From DASWOJ01 sp964242415 (GTDB lineage Bacteria > Pseudomonadota > Alphaproteobacteria > Acetobacterales > Acetobacteraceae): DNA of 64,000 nt. The DNA is taken from contig CAXTAT010000005.1 of NCBI GenBank assembly GCA_964242415.1, forward strand, positions 146,381 to 210,380, read 5' to 3'. Position 1 is the stretch's first letter, and each line of letters begins with the position of its first letter. The notes below the pieces were generated by a model, which saw only the letters and a program-made list of their open reading frames with translations, was not told where the DNA came from and searched no databases. Shown piece after piece: positions 9,100-17,891 of this stretch. The translations under genes and the position numbers were made by a program.

Positions 9100-10248
9100 T
9101 CAGCCTATGGTGAAGGGGTCGGTCAGGCGCCGGTGCTCGTCCAGCGCAAAGCGGTCGGTCATCCCGGCAATATAATCCGCCACAGTCAGCGCCGCGCGAG
9201 GCTCATCGCCCACCCCGGCGCGGGCACGCCAGCCGTCGGGCAGCATGCTGGTGTCGTCGTGCAGCAGGCCGAACAGCTCCTGCGTCACGCGCCGGGCCTT
9301 GTTGGTCATGCGGTTCACCTTCCAGTGCCGATACATGCGGGCAAACAGGAACTCCTTCACCGCCCGGTTGGCCTCCGCCATCGCCGGGCTGAACGCCACC
9401 ACCGGCTGCGTGGCCCGGCGGATCGCGTCGCTGTCAGCCGGCTCCAGCGCGGCAATCCGCCGGCGGCTCTCCTCCGTCATGTCAATGGCAAACGCGTTGA
9501 TCACCCGCCGGATCGTCTCGTGCCGCAGCCGCTCCGGCGGCACGTCCAGGCTGCTGCGCCGCGCCTGCGCCAGCGCGGTGCCGATCACCGGTAGGTGCGC
9601 GATGTCCTCGGGGCCGAACAGCCCGGCCCGCATCCCGTCATCCAGGTCATGGCTGTGATACGCCACATCGTCCGCCATCGCCGCCACCTGCGCCTCCCCC
9701 GAGGCATGGGTGTGCAGGTCCAGCGGGTGCAGCGCGTCATACTCGGCGATGTAAGGCGGCGGCCGGTGCAGCGGCCCGTTGTGCTTGGCCAGCCCCTCCA
9801 GCGCCTCCCACGTCAGGTTCAGCCCGTCGAAGGCGGCATAGCGGCTCTCCAGCCGGGTCACGACCTTGAGGCTCTGCGCGTTGTGGTCGAAGCCGCCATA
9901 GGGCTTCATGCCCGCGTTCAGCCCCTCCTCCCCGGCGTGGCCGAACGGCGGGTGGCCCAGGTCGTGCGCCAGCGCCAGCGCCTCCGTCAGGTCCTCGTCC
10001 AGCCGCAGCTCGCGCGCGATGGAACGGGCGATCTGCGCCACCTCCAGGCTATGCGTCAGGCGCGTGCGGAAGTAGTCGCCCTCATGGTTCACGAACACCT
10101 GGGTCTTGTACTGCAGCTTGCGGAAGGCGGAGCTATGGATCACCCGGTCGCGGTCGCGCTGCCAGGGGCTGCGGCCGGGGCTTTCGGCCTCGGGGTGGAG
10201 GCGTCCGCGCATCGTCTCCGGGCGGACGGCATAGGGGGCGTGGGGCAT
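9100..10248 (-). CDS. dgt: Deoxyguanosinetriphosphate triphosphohydrolase-like protein
   Basis: HD-superfamily dNTP triphosphohydrolase of 382 aa. Metal-binding motifs are visible: FRTRLTHSLEVAQIARSIA (first His), ALAHDLGHPPFGHAGE (the HD pair) and a later ADDVAYHSHDLDDG (Asp). The N-terminal signature FRKLQYKTQVF is typical of the alphaproteobacterial group usually found directly upstream of argS. It is the first gene of the ten-gene minus-strand run, and is divergent from erpA across a 331 bp gap. Confidence 0.93.
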   Translation of the reverse strand: MPHAPYAVRPETMRGRLHPEAESPGRSPWQRDRDRVIHSSAFRKLQYKTQVFVNHEGDYFRTRLTHSLEVAQIARSIARELRLDEDLTEALALAHDLGHPPFGHAGEEGLNAGMKPYGGFDHNAQSLKVVTRLESRYAAFDGLNLTWEALEGLAKHNGPLHRPPPYIAEYDALHPLDLHTHASGEAQVAAMADDVAYHSHDLDDGMRAGLFGPEDIAHLPVIGTALAQARRSSLDVPPERLRHETIRRVINAFAIDMTEESRRRIAALEPADSDAIRRATQPVVAFSPAMAEANRAVKEFLFARMYRHWKVNRMTNKARRVTQELFGLLHDDTSMLPDGWRARAGVGDEPRAALTVADYIAGMTDRFALDEHRRLTDPFTIG

Positions 10249-10372
10249 GGACCTGATCGGAAGGGTGGGCCGGGCTTATCACATGCCAGGCCATTCACAG
10301 AGAGGGGCCGCCCCGGGAGACCCAGGCAATAACCGAGGCCAGGTGCGGGGCACGTCGCAGCGGTGCATGGGC

Positions 10373-10473
10373 CACGTCATTGCGAGCCGCACTTGCGGCG
10401 CGGCATAGGGGGGCCGCCAGCGCGGTCCCCTCGGCCCCTATACCGCGCCGCAAGCGCTCCCCGCGATGACACC
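10373..10473. repeat. Family-2 palindromic intergenic repeat
   Basis: Left arm CGTCATTGCGAGCCGC...GCGGCGCGGCATA; right arm CCGCGCCGCAAGCGC...CCGCGATGACA inverted about 50 bp later. It occupies the centre of the divergent dgt-erpA gap (10249-10579). Promoters for both genes must lie in the remaining ~230 bp, but I cannot pick convincing boxes. Confidence 0.65.
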
Positions 10474-10579
10474 GGCGCTCCGAGCACATGCCGACCGGCC
10501 TAAGCCAGCGCATATCCCTCCAACAGTTAACGTCCGCTTCAACAACCACTGCATCTTCAATATGAGGCCGGAAAGGGCT

Positions 10580-10936
10580 ATGTCTGCCACCATGGACAGC
10601 ATCATCGCCTCCGCCTTCTCCGTCTCCGACCGCGCCGCCGAGCGCGTGGCAGAGATCACCGCCGCCCAAGGCAAGCCCGCCGCCCTGCGCGTGGCCGTGC
10701 TCGCCGGCGGGTGCAGCGGCTTCCAGTACAAGTTCGAGCTGGATGACGCGCCGCAGCCGGACGACCTGGTGGTCGAGCGCGGCGGCGCCCGCATCCTGGT
10801 CGACGCCGCCAGCCTGGACCTGCTGGGCGGATCGCAGCTCGACTACACCGACGAGCTGATGGGCAGCCACTTCACCGTCCGCAACCCGAACGCCACCTCC
10901 GCCTGCGGCTGCGGCACCAGCTTCGCCGTCGACTAA
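10580..10936 (+). CDS. erpA: Iron-sulfur cluster insertion protein, A-type carrier
   Basis: HesB/IscA/ErpA family carrier that transfers Fe-S clusters to apo-proteins. With the ATG at 10580 it is 118 aa. The three cluster-ligating cysteines are Cys45 (AGGCSGFQY) and Cys109/Cys111 (SACGCGTSF). The start is supported by GGAAAGGG five bases upstream; a longer frame from 10466 has no conserved sequence. It stands between the divergent dgt gene and xthA. ErpA is the best guess among A-type paralogues. Confidence 0.88.
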   Translation: MSATMDSIIASAFSVSDRAAERVAEITAAQGKPAALRVAVLAGGCSGFQYKFELDDAPQPDDLVVERGGARILVDAASLDLLGGSQLDYTDELMGSHFTVRNPNATSACGCGTSFAVD

Positions 10937-10993
10937 TCGCGCCGGCGCTGATTGAACGTCAGGGCGTGAAGGCCAGAACATGAAGGCCGGCGC

Positions 10994-11767
10994 GTGAAAA
11001 TCGCCACCTGGAACGTCAACTCGATCCGGATGCGCGAACGCCTGGTGGCCGACTGGCTCGCCCGCGTGCAGCCGGACCTGCTGCTGCTACAAGAAATTAA
11101 GTGCGAGGACGGCAGCTTCCCCGCCGCCGCCTTCGCCGCGGCTGGCTACGCCGTTGAGATCGTCGGGCAGAAATCGTACAACGGCGTCGCGGTCCTGTCC
11201 CGCATCCCGGTCGAGGTCGTGCACCGCACCCTACCCGGGCTGCCGGCCGACGACGCGCAGGCCCGCTACCTTGAGGTTGCGGCCGGCGGGATCACGGTCG
11301 GCAACCTCTATCTGCCGAACGGCAACTCCGGCGGCGATCCCGGCTACGCCTACAAGCTGGCCTGGATGGAGGCATTGGCCGCCCGCGCCCGCGACCTGCT
11401 CGACGCCGACCAGCCGGTGATGTTCGCCGGCGACTACAATGTCTGCCCGGCCGACGAGGACTTCGCCCCCGGCACCCTGTCCGCCACCGACGCCCTGGTG
11501 CGGCCGCCGACCCGGGCACGCTTCCGTGCCCTGCTTTGGCTGGGCCTGACCGACGCAATCCGGGCGCTGCAGCCGGCCGGCCCCGCCTACACCTTCTGGG
11601 ACTACCAGGCCGGCGCTTGGCCGCGCGACCTCGGCCTGCGGATCGACCACGCCCTGCTGTCGCCGGACCTCGCCCAACGCCTGGTCTCGGCCGTACCCGA
11701 CCGCATGGAGCGCGACCGCCCGCAGCCCTCCGATCATGTGCCCGTCGTCGTGGAGCTTGCCGGCTAA
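10994..11767 (+). CDS. xthA: Exodeoxyribonuclease III / AP endonuclease
   Basis: Base-excision-repair nuclease of the EEP fold, 257 aa. Catalytic motifs in order: TWNVNSIR (Asn), LLLLQEIKCED (Glu), SYNGVAVLSR, AGDYNVCPADED (Asp/Asn) and the terminal SDHVPVVVEL (Asp/His). The start is GTG at 10994, giving the standard MKIATWNVNS N-terminus. It is 57 bp behind erpA on the same strand and converges on the histidine kinase. Confidence 0.96.
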   Translation: MKIATWNVNSIRMRERLVADWLARVQPDLLLLQEIKCEDGSFPAAAFAAAGYAVEIVGQKSYNGVAVLSRIPVEVVHRTLPGLPADDAQARYLEVAAGGITVGNLYLPNGNSGGDPGYAYKLAWMEALAARARDLLDADQPVMFAGDYNVCPADEDFAPGTLSATDALVRPPTRARFRALLWLGLTDAIRALQPAGPAYTFWDYQAGAWPRDLGLRIDHALLSPDLAQRLVSAVPDRMERDRPQPSDHVPVVVELAG

Positions 11768-11840
11768 GCAGGCCCACGCAGCCAGGCTGCCCAGGCCTCA
11801 TCCATGCACCAACCCCACAAAGCTCACTCCGATCGCCACG

Positions 11841-13373
11841 CTAGAACGTCAGCGTCGCCACGACCCGGCTGTGCGGCACGTCGCGGTCCACGCGGATGGC
11901 CATCGCAGGATCACCCTTCGCCAGGGCAAGCACCAGCCGCATGCCCAACCCCTTCCGGCTCATCGGGTCGAAGCTGGCGGGAAAGCCGGGGCCGCCATCC
12001 TCCACCACCACCTCCAGCCCGGCCGGCCGGCGGTTCAAGCCGACCGTGATCTTGCCCGTGCCATACTTGATGGCGTTCGTCACCAGCTCGGACACCACCA
12101 GCCCAAGCGGCGTCACCTGGTCGGCAGCGAGCAGGATCGTGTCAGATTCCAGGGCGATGCTGCGCCCGTTCGCCGAGTCCATCAGCATGACCCGCATGTC
12201 GTTGAGCAGCGCATCAATATAGGCGGCAGCATCGGTCTCGGTGACCGAGTCGCCCTCATACAACCGCTGGTGCACGGCGCTGATCGTAAGGATCCGCCCA
12301 GCCGCCTGCTCAAGCTGCTCCCGCGTCTCCGGACTGGCGGTGCGGGATTGCAGGTGCAGCAGGGTGCGCACCAGTTGCAGCGAGTTCTTCACCCGGTGGT
12401 GCACCTCCTGCATCAGCAGGTCCTTGTCGCGCAGCAGGGCGTCCTTGGCCTGCTCGGCCTCCCGGGCGGCGGTCACGTTGCGGGAGATCGACACCAGCCG
12501 GGTCGGCTGCCCCCCAGCATCCAGCACCGGGGCGACCAGCACGTCCCACCAATCCGTCCCGCCTTCGGGCGACGAAGCGGCGGCGGTGAAGCGGCCGACA
12601 TTGCCGCCCGCCGCCGTGCGGATCGCCTCATAGGCCAGCGGCTTGCCCTCGGCCGGCCACCACTCCGGCCACAACGTGCCGACCTGGGCCAGCAGGTCGG
12701 AGATGCCCAGCGCGACCGCCCCGTTCACGTTCATCGCCAGCAGATGGCCCTGCAGGTCCAGCACCTTCACGCAGTCCGGGCTGCTCTCGAACACCTGCCG
12801 CGCCAGCGCCTCCTGCCGCTCGGCCAACAGGTCCATGCCGTCGCGGACCATGGCGGCGGCGAGGACGTTGCCAAGCGATTGCAGGAACGCGGTGTCGGCG
12901 GCGACGAACTCGTGCCGGCTGGTGCTGTCCACCTCCAGCACGCCGAACGGCTCCGCATCGGCAGTGCCGATCGGGACGTTGATGGCGCTCTGCACGCCGT
13001 GCTCGGCAAGCAGCGCCGGCACACGGAACCGGCCCTCGCCGTCCAGGTCGTTCGACAGCACCGGCGCCCTGGTGTGCAGCGCATAGCCGGCGGGGCTGTC
13101 GAGCTGCGCGCCCAGGGCGGCATGGCCAACCACGCCCGGCCGCCAGCCGACGCCCGCGACGACGAGCAGGTCGTCCTGCGCCGGCCGGGGCCGCAGCACC
13201 TTCGCAAACGCGGTGCCCAGCCCCAGCGCCGCCACCCGGCAGGCTTCGGCCAGCAACCGGTCCAGCGGCGGGGCGCCCAAGGCATACAGCCCCAGCCCGG
13301 CCACCAGCTCCTGCTGGCCCAGGCGCAGCGCAAGCTCATCGTGCGGAACGTCGCGTGCCAGTGCTACCATCAT
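11841..13373 (-). CDS. GAF-PAS sensor histidine kinase (HisKA_2 type)
   Basis: Soluble sensor kinase of 510 aa: GAF-like domain about 30-180, PAS-like region about 190-310, HisKA_2 dimerisation helix with the phospho-acceptor in LLMQEVHHRVKNSLQLV (His325/326), then a HATPase domain (LVVSELVTNAIKYGTG N-box, DGGPGFP G1 box). Kinases of this type often sense light or stress in alphaproteobacteria, but no Cys for bilin attachment or LOV motif is evident in the PAS. No response regulator is adjacent, so it is an orphan. The signal is unknown. Confidence 0.9.
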   Translation of the reverse strand: MMVALARDVPHDELALRLGQQELVAGLGLYALGAPPLDRLLAEACRVAALGLGTAFAKVLRPRPAQDDLLVVAGVGWRPGVVGHAALGAQLDSPAGYALHTRAPVLSNDLDGEGRFRVPALLAEHGVQSAINVPIGTADAEPFGVLEVDSTSRHEFVAADTAFLQSLGNVLAAAMVRDGMDLLAERQEALARQVFESSPDCVKVLDLQGHLLAMNVNGAVALGISDLLAQVGTLWPEWWPAEGKPLAYEAIRTAAGGNVGRFTAAASSPEGGTDWWDVLVAPVLDAGGQPTRLVSISRNVTAAREAEQAKDALLRDKDLLMQEVHHRVKNSLQLVRTLLHLQSRTASPETREQLEQAAGRILTISAVHQRLYEGDSVTETDAAAYIDALLNDMRVMLMDSANGRSIALESDTILLAADQVTPLGLVVSELVTNAIKYGTGKITVGLNRRPAGLEVVVEDGGPGFPASFDPMSRKGLGMRLVLALAKGDPAMAIRVDRDVPHSRVVATLTF

Positions 13374-13566
13374 CCTGACGCTACCATGATGCTGACCTTA
13401 CGCATCGCTAACGAGAACGTGAAACCTCGGCAAGTGTTTAGCACCGCTGCCTGCAAGCTGATACGGCGGTCTGCCAATGCAACCCGTTGGTCCCAAGGGC
13501 AGCCTTGCAGATTGCCCGGCGTGTCGGCATGACGGTGCGATGCAGCGCACAGCACGGACCTAGCGA

Positions 13567-14046
13567 ATGGCGGACAACGCGATGGGTGTCCCACTGGACA
13601 GCATTGCGCACGTCATCCAGGTCGCCTTGACCCCGGTGTTCCTGCTGTCTGGCGTCGGCACCCTGCTGAACGTGTTCACCAGCCGGCTGGCGCGGGTGAC
13701 GGACCACATGGAGCACCTGGCCGACCTGTTGCGGGCGGACCCATCCGGCGACCGCGCAGACGAGCAGCGGCAGCACCTGCACCGGCTGCGGCGGCGCACC
13801 ATCGCGCTCGACTCGGCCGTTGGGCTGGGCGCCACTGCGGGCGCGGCGACTGCCCTGGCGACGCTGACGCTGTTCGTCGGCGCGCTGCGGGAGTCATCGG
13901 CGGCGGCGGCGTTGTTTCTGCTGTTCGGGGTCGCCGTGCTGTGCACCGTGCTGGCGCTGGCGGCCTTCCTGACGGAAACCGTGCTGTCCTGGATCGGCGT
14001 GCGGGACGAAGGCGCCCTGCCACCCCCGGCAACGCGCCGCCCCTAG
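13567..14046 (+). CDS. DUF2721 family membrane protein
   Basis: A 159 aa protein with three predicted membrane segments (about 13-36, 80-104 and 112-136). The N-terminal pattern HVIQVALTPVFLLSGVGTLLNVFTSRLARVTDH matches the DUF2721 family, whose function is unknown. It is divergent from the histidine kinase across 193 bp and has its own ATG. I see no partner gene. Confidence 0.75.
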   Translation: MADNAMGVPLDSIAHVIQVALTPVFLLSGVGTLLNVFTSRLARVTDHMEHLADLLRADPSGDRADEQRQHLHRLRRRTIALDSAVGLGATAGAATALATLTLFVGALRESSAAAALFLLFGVAVLCTVLALAAFLTETVLSWIGVRDEGALPPPATRRP

Positions 14047-14171
14047 GCCAGTAATGCGCGGCTCCTGCTACGGCCATCTCAGGGCCTGCGCTCGATCAGG
14101 CATACCGCGGCCGCGTCGGTGTAGTGCTGCGCCACCCCGCAGCGCCGGCACCGAGAAAGGAACAGGCAGCG

Positions 14172-14768
14172 CTATGGTTGCCGGCAAACAAACTCGGCCC
14201 AGCGTTGGTCGAGGTTGCGCTTGCCGATCTGGACGGCTCTTTGCTCCCGCACGCACGGGAGATAATCATTGCATGCGTCCTCCACAGCCTTGCCGATCCC
14301 TGCCCGCACAGGGGGCGGCAAGGAAGCGACGAAGTTCATCGAGGGCGGATCAAGCGCCATCAACTCGTCGAGCTTGGCCGGGCAGTGAGCCCGGATCGTG
14401 TCGTTGAAGACGGTGTGCGGCGGCGTGTAGGGCGCATAATCAATATTCGGAACGACAAACGTTTCCAAAACACCGTCCCCCGTCTGGCTGTCTGCGCGCA
14501 CGACGCTGGTGTTCCTGCGTGCATTCATCAAGATCACGACATTGCCCGGCCGGAAGTTGGCGCAGCCTCCGGCCTCATCGATGGCCTGCACTGCCGGCGA
14601 CGGATTTGCATCAAGCGTTGGGCTGCTGCCGTCCGGCCGGCTCAGCTTGGCCAGGGCATCGGCGGACCTGCACATTACACCTGGCTTCGTTGACCTCAGC
14701 AGGTCGGCATGCGCTGCAGGTACGACACCTATCGCAAGCGCCAGGATGGTGAAGACTTGTCTTAGCAA
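14172..14768 (-). CDS. Secreted cysteine-containing protein of unknown function
   Basis: I do not recognise the family. The start TTG at 14768 is favoured because GGATGGAG lies just upstream and it gives a clean signal peptide (LLRQVFTILALAIGVVPAAHA). An open frame to 14816 adds only charged residues. The mature part (~175 aa) has six cysteines (MCRS, GCAN, HCPA, ACND, PCVR, VCRQ), which suggests periplasmic disulfides. Base composition is lower in GC than the neighbouring housekeeping genes, and the surroundings are decayed, so it may be acquired. Confidence 0.55.
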   Translation of the reverse strand: MLRQVFTILALAIGVVPAAHADLLRSTKPGVMCRSADALAKLSRPDGSSPTLDANPSPAVQAIDEAGGCANFRPGNVVILMNARRNTSVVRADSQTGDGVLETFVVPNIDYAPYTPPHTVFNDTIRAHCPAKLDELMALDPPSMNFVASLPPPVRAGIGKAVEDACNDYLPCVREQRAVQIGKRNLDQRWAEFVCRQP

Positions 14769-14900
14769 CGCTGCTCCATCCTTGAGGTCTCGCACCCCTT
14801 CAGCCTCCAACCTCAACCGCCAACGAGGGAGCTCGTTTGATCGAACCCTGAAGCTGGAGGCGCCCCAACATGCTGGTGACAGACTGCGGCAATCGCCGGT

Positions 14901-15160
14901 CTAACTCTGCATCTTGTCGGTGGTGACCGGCAAGATGCGTATGCGCTTGCCCGTGGCGTGGCAGTTTGCGTTGGCAATCGACGAATCAGCGCCGATGGTG
15001 CCGATCTCGCCCAGGCCCTTGAGGCGATGGCGCTGACAATCTCGTCGTGCTTATCGACGAAGATAACCTCGATCCCTGGCATTTTGGACAAGCCTTCAAA
15101 AGCTTGCGCAGAGACCACGCCGAGCTGCACGACGCCTAACCAGGCGTACCCACCCTGGCC
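14901..15160 (-). pseudogene. Remnant of xanthine dehydrogenase-family molybdopterin subunit (C-terminus, frameshifted)
   Basis: Two frames together resemble the C-terminal end of a xanthine dehydrogenase/isoquinoline oxidoreductase large subunit. The upstream part reads FEGLSKMPGIEVIFVDKHDE. After a frame change near 15030 it continues GLGEIGTIGADSSIANANC and then HATGKRIRILPVTTDKM up to a TAG at 14901. The GxGEIG and HATGKRxRxLPxT patterns are diagnostic of that family. The ~700 upstream residues are missing, so it is a dead 3' fragment. The left boundary is approximate. Confidence 0.65.
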
Positions 15161-15200
15161 AAGTCAGATCCCGCTTGCGCCCCGCCACGAACACCCCTGC

Positions 15201-16952
15201 TTACGGCGCGACGTAAACCTCGACCCGGCGGTTGCGCTCCCGCCCCTCCTGTGTCGCATTGTCCGCCACCGGCAGTTCCGCGCCGAACGCAACGGCCTTC
15301 CCAGGCACGATGCTGGACCTGGCCAGGGCCGCCATGATCGCCTCGGCCCGCTTTTGCGCCACGGCCTGATTTGCCGAAGGAGTGCCGCTGTTATCCGCAA
15401 ACCCGGCCAGGATGACGCGGCTCGGATCAACCCGCTGCGCCCGCAAATAGCCCACAAGCAGGTCAAGGTCGCGCATCGCCCGGCTGTCCAGCTCCATCGA
15501 CCCAGGCTGGAACCGGAAGTTGACCGACAACCGCGCCGCGCCGGCCACGACCTGCCTGAACCGGTCAGACGCGGCATCCGGCACGGCTTCCGACTCCGAC
15601 TTGATGGTCAGCGGCACCAGGCCCTCCGCCGCCACTGCGCCCTGCCCGATGGCCGAGGACGCAAATGCGGCAAAGCGCTTCACGAACTGATTCGGCAACG
15701 CAGGGCTGGTATAGACATAGATCCGGCGTGACAGCGGGTAAGCCTCGGTCGAGATCGACAGGTCCGTCGGCGCGACCGGGGTGGCCCCGTTCTCGGCAAC
15801 CAGCAGCACCTTTGCCGCGCCGCTGTTGCCGAAGGTGGCAAAGCCGATGTTGGTGCTGTCGGACGCGACGACCGCGGCGAGGGCCTGTTCGTTGGCGACC
15901 CGGTAGGCCGTACCGGCGATGTCATCGCGGCCGATCAGGATGTCCTGCGGCGCATCGGCCGTACCGCCCTGGTTGTCCACCACATAGACGTGGACCGGGC
16001 CGGGCGCGCCGCCCACTTGCGACCAGTCGGTCAGGCGTCCCGCCAGTATGCCGCGAAGCTGGGCGACCGTCAGGGATGACAGCCGGTTGGCCGGGCTCAC
16101 GACGGCGACGATGCCCTGGATGCCGATCACGGCCTCATTGGCCGGGCTGGTCATGTCGCCCAACGACGACAGCCGCTCCGCCTCGGCCGGCAGGATGCGC
16201 CGGGGGGACATCGCCATGTCGGCCGAGCCGCGCAGAAGCGCCGCGAAGCCGCTGGCGGGCGGACCCGAAGCGACCTGCACCGTCTCGGATTGGCCGCCCT
16301 GAACGCCGGTCACCTCCGCCGGGTGGTCGGCCCCGCCGGGAACCAGCGAGATGCCGCTGTCCCCGATCGAGGCCAGATAGCCGGACGCCAGCCGCCGGGC
16401 CAGCTTGCCGCCAAGGGCGTCCGATCCGGCCAACCGCAGGAGCACCGAGTGCGATCCCGGAGCGGCCGGCGGCGGCACTGGCGCTGGGGCCACCTGCGCG
16501 GCCCGAACGGCCTGCGGCGCGGGCGCCACCACCGGTTGCGGCAACGCAGCCGCCGCAGTCTGAACGGAAGCCGCCGGTTGCGCCGGCACGGCCTGCACCG
16601 GTGCCGGCGCTGCGGGGGCTCCCGGCTTCAGCAGCATGGAGTAGCTCCCAAGAGCGGCAGCCTTGCCGGGAGGCGCCGCCTCCGGTGCAGCCCCGGCAGG
16701 GGCGCCCGACGCGCCTAGAGGGCCGGCAAAACGGTACGCCATCGCACCGCCGCCAATGACCGCCAATCCGAGCGGGACGAGCAATGCCAGCTTGGCCCGC
16801 CCCGGCGCCCGCGCAGCCGATAACGTCTGCAGCGGCTCACCGCATTTCGGGCACACGAAATTCGACCCCTCGGGAAGTGTAACCACGCGTTGCGACACTG
16901 CAACGGCGCAGAACTCGGTATTCGTGCAACGACCACGTAGATCAACCATCAT
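15201..16952 (-). CDS. Zinc-ribbon / PstS-like binding domain / OmpA fusion protein
   Basis: Three parts. N-terminal ribbon-like segment with Cys-rich CTNTEFC and CPKCGEPLQ; a membrane helix (LALLVPLGLAVIGGGAMAYRF) followed by a Pro/Ala linker; a phosphate-binding-protein-like domain of about 270 aa (SPRRILPAEAERL, LTVAQLRGILAGRLTDWSQVGG, NIGFATFG); and a C-terminal OmpA domain (VNFRFQPGSMELDSRAMRDL ... NQAVAQKRAEAIMAAL ... RNRRVEVYV). It probably sits in the inner membrane with the binding and peptidoglycan-contacting domains outside. The ATG at 16952 is used; a TTG at 16961 is possible. The ligand is unknown. Confidence 0.8.
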   Translation of the reverse strand: MMVDLRGRCTNTEFCAVAVSQRVVTLPEGSNFVCPKCGEPLQTLSAARAPGRAKLALLVPLGLAVIGGGAMAYRFAGPLGASGAPAGAAPEAAPPGKAAALGSYSMLLKPGAPAAPAPVQAVPAQPAASVQTAAAALPQPVVAPAPQAVRAAQVAPAPVPPPAAPGSHSVLLRLAGSDALGGKLARRLASGYLASIGDSGISLVPGGADHPAEVTGVQGGQSETVQVASGPPASGFAALLRGSADMAMSPRRILPAEAERLSSLGDMTSPANEAVIGIQGIVAVVSPANRLSSLTVAQLRGILAGRLTDWSQVGGAPGPVHVYVVDNQGGTADAPQDILIGRDDIAGTAYRVANEQALAAVVASDSTNIGFATFGNSGAAKVLLVAENGATPVAPTDLSISTEAYPLSRRIYVYTSPALPNQFVKRFAAFASSAIGQGAVAAEGLVPLTIKSESEAVPDAASDRFRQVVAGAARLSVNFRFQPGSMELDSRAMRDLDLLVGYLRAQRVDPSRVILAGFADNSGTPSANQAVAQKRAEAIMAALARSSIVPGKAVAFGAELPVADNATQEGRERNRRVEVYVAP

Positions 16953-17050
16953 GCCCACCAATCGGCCAAAGGGGAGAAGCCTGGCGCGGAAGGAAGGACA
17001 ACGGAGTGCGGAACAGCCACCTCACGGCCATTATCCCAGGGGCCGCACGG

Positions 17051-17079
17051 CCTGCCCTCCCCTGGCGGGAGGCCGCAGG
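17051..17079 (-). terminator. Hairpin behind the rhodopsin gene
   Basis: A GC-rich inverted repeat (CCTGC CCTCCC ... GGGAGG CCGCAGG) lies about 20 bp downstream of the rhodopsin stop codon, in the 138 bp gap before the OmpA-fusion gene. There is no clear U-tract, so it is only a candidate terminator. Confidence 0.4.
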
Positions 17080-17099
17080 GCGGATTGCACGATAACCCA

Positions 17100-17891
17100 T
17101 CAAGCATTGACGCTGCGCGCGGAAGCTGGGTGCCAAACTGCGGAGTCGCCCCGGGGAGCGGACTTGGCAGCCGCCGCCGTCCAGATCAGGACGCCATACA
17201 AAGCCTTCGCCGATATGTCAGCAAAGGCATAGCCGACCTGGATGCCGACGAATACCGACGATCCCTTGAAGCCCAGAAGCGGCAAGACGTAAACGATGGC
17301 GTAAATAGGCCACGACAGCACCAGCCCAAGCCTTGCCAGCTTAATGGCCATCCGCCCCTCCACCGGCTCGGCCTCAATCGCTTTGCCGAGGCTGCCGTAG
17401 AGCTGGATGAATATGATGAGAAACGGGATCATGCCGATGCCGAACCACAGCCACCTCGTCTCGACGCTGGTCGCAATCTGGCCGGGGTAGCCCAGCGCGA
17501 TCATCTCCGCTCCCAAAAGTGCGAGTATTATGCTGCGAAGCCGAACCTGGCGAGGCGGAAGGTCCAGGACCGTCACGAAGGCAACAAGCAGCAAGGGGAC
17601 CGTGATCAGCCAGTCGGCATACCGGTAGGTGTCGTTATAGGGCACGCCGGTGCTGGTCACGGCCCCGTTCACGACCGCGAACGCGTCCTGCCAGCTTATG
17701 TAAATACGGACGTAGTTGTAGGTCGCGACCACGCTCACCAGACACAGGAGCGTCACCGGCATCCGGTAGCGCACCGCAACGTCCGAACGCTGGAGGAGGA
17801 AGAACAGGCTTGCGATCCCCATCGCGCCGATAGCGAATGAGAAGACTGTCCCAACCAGATCGAATTGCTCAACGCTCAGGTCAATTATCAA
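17100..17891 (-). CDS. Microbial rhodopsin (xanthorhodopsin-like), retinal-binding, atypical DTA motif
   Basis: Seven-helix retinal protein of 263 aa. Helix C reads RYADWLITVPLLLVAF: Arg90, Asp93 (acceptor/counter-ion) and Thr97 are kept, but the proton-donor position is Ala104 instead of Glu/Asp. Helix G has ADISAKALYG with Asp225 and the Schiff-base Lys229. Leu101 at the spectral-tuning position suggests green absorption. The usual helix-B His is Asn59 (YNYVRIYISW). The long B-C loop and GYPGQI/MIPF patterns resemble xanthorhodopsin rather than proteorhodopsin. The TTG start is supported by CAGGAGAA 8 nt upstream. No retinal or carotenoid biosynthesis gene is adjacent. Transport activity is uncertain: slow pump or sensor. 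Confidence 0.93.
   Translation of the reverse strand: MIIDLSVEQFDLVGTVFSFAIGAMGIASLFFLLQRSDVAVRYRMPVTLLCLVSVVATYNYVRIYISWQDAFAVVNGAVTSTGVPYNDTYRYADWLITVPLLLVAFVTVLDLPPRQVRLRSIILALLGAEMIALGYPGQIATSVETRWLWFGIGMIPFLIIFIQLYGSLGKAIEAEPVEGRMAIKLARLGLVLSWPIYAIVYVLPLLGFKGSSVFVGIQVGYAFADISAKALYGVLIWTAAAAKSAPRGDSAVWHPASARSVNA

Noticed and set aside
7300..10248. Transcription terminators inside the dgt-serS run
   Set aside because: Gaps of 3-62 bp hold no hairpin with a T-tract; the palindromic repeat in the scpA-scpB gap is a dispersed element and not evidently a terminator.
14813..15130. A separate 105-codon gene on the minus strand
   Set aside because: Only its first third has natural composition; the rest is out of frame with recognisable xanthine-dehydrogenase C-terminal sequence, so it is a pseudogene.
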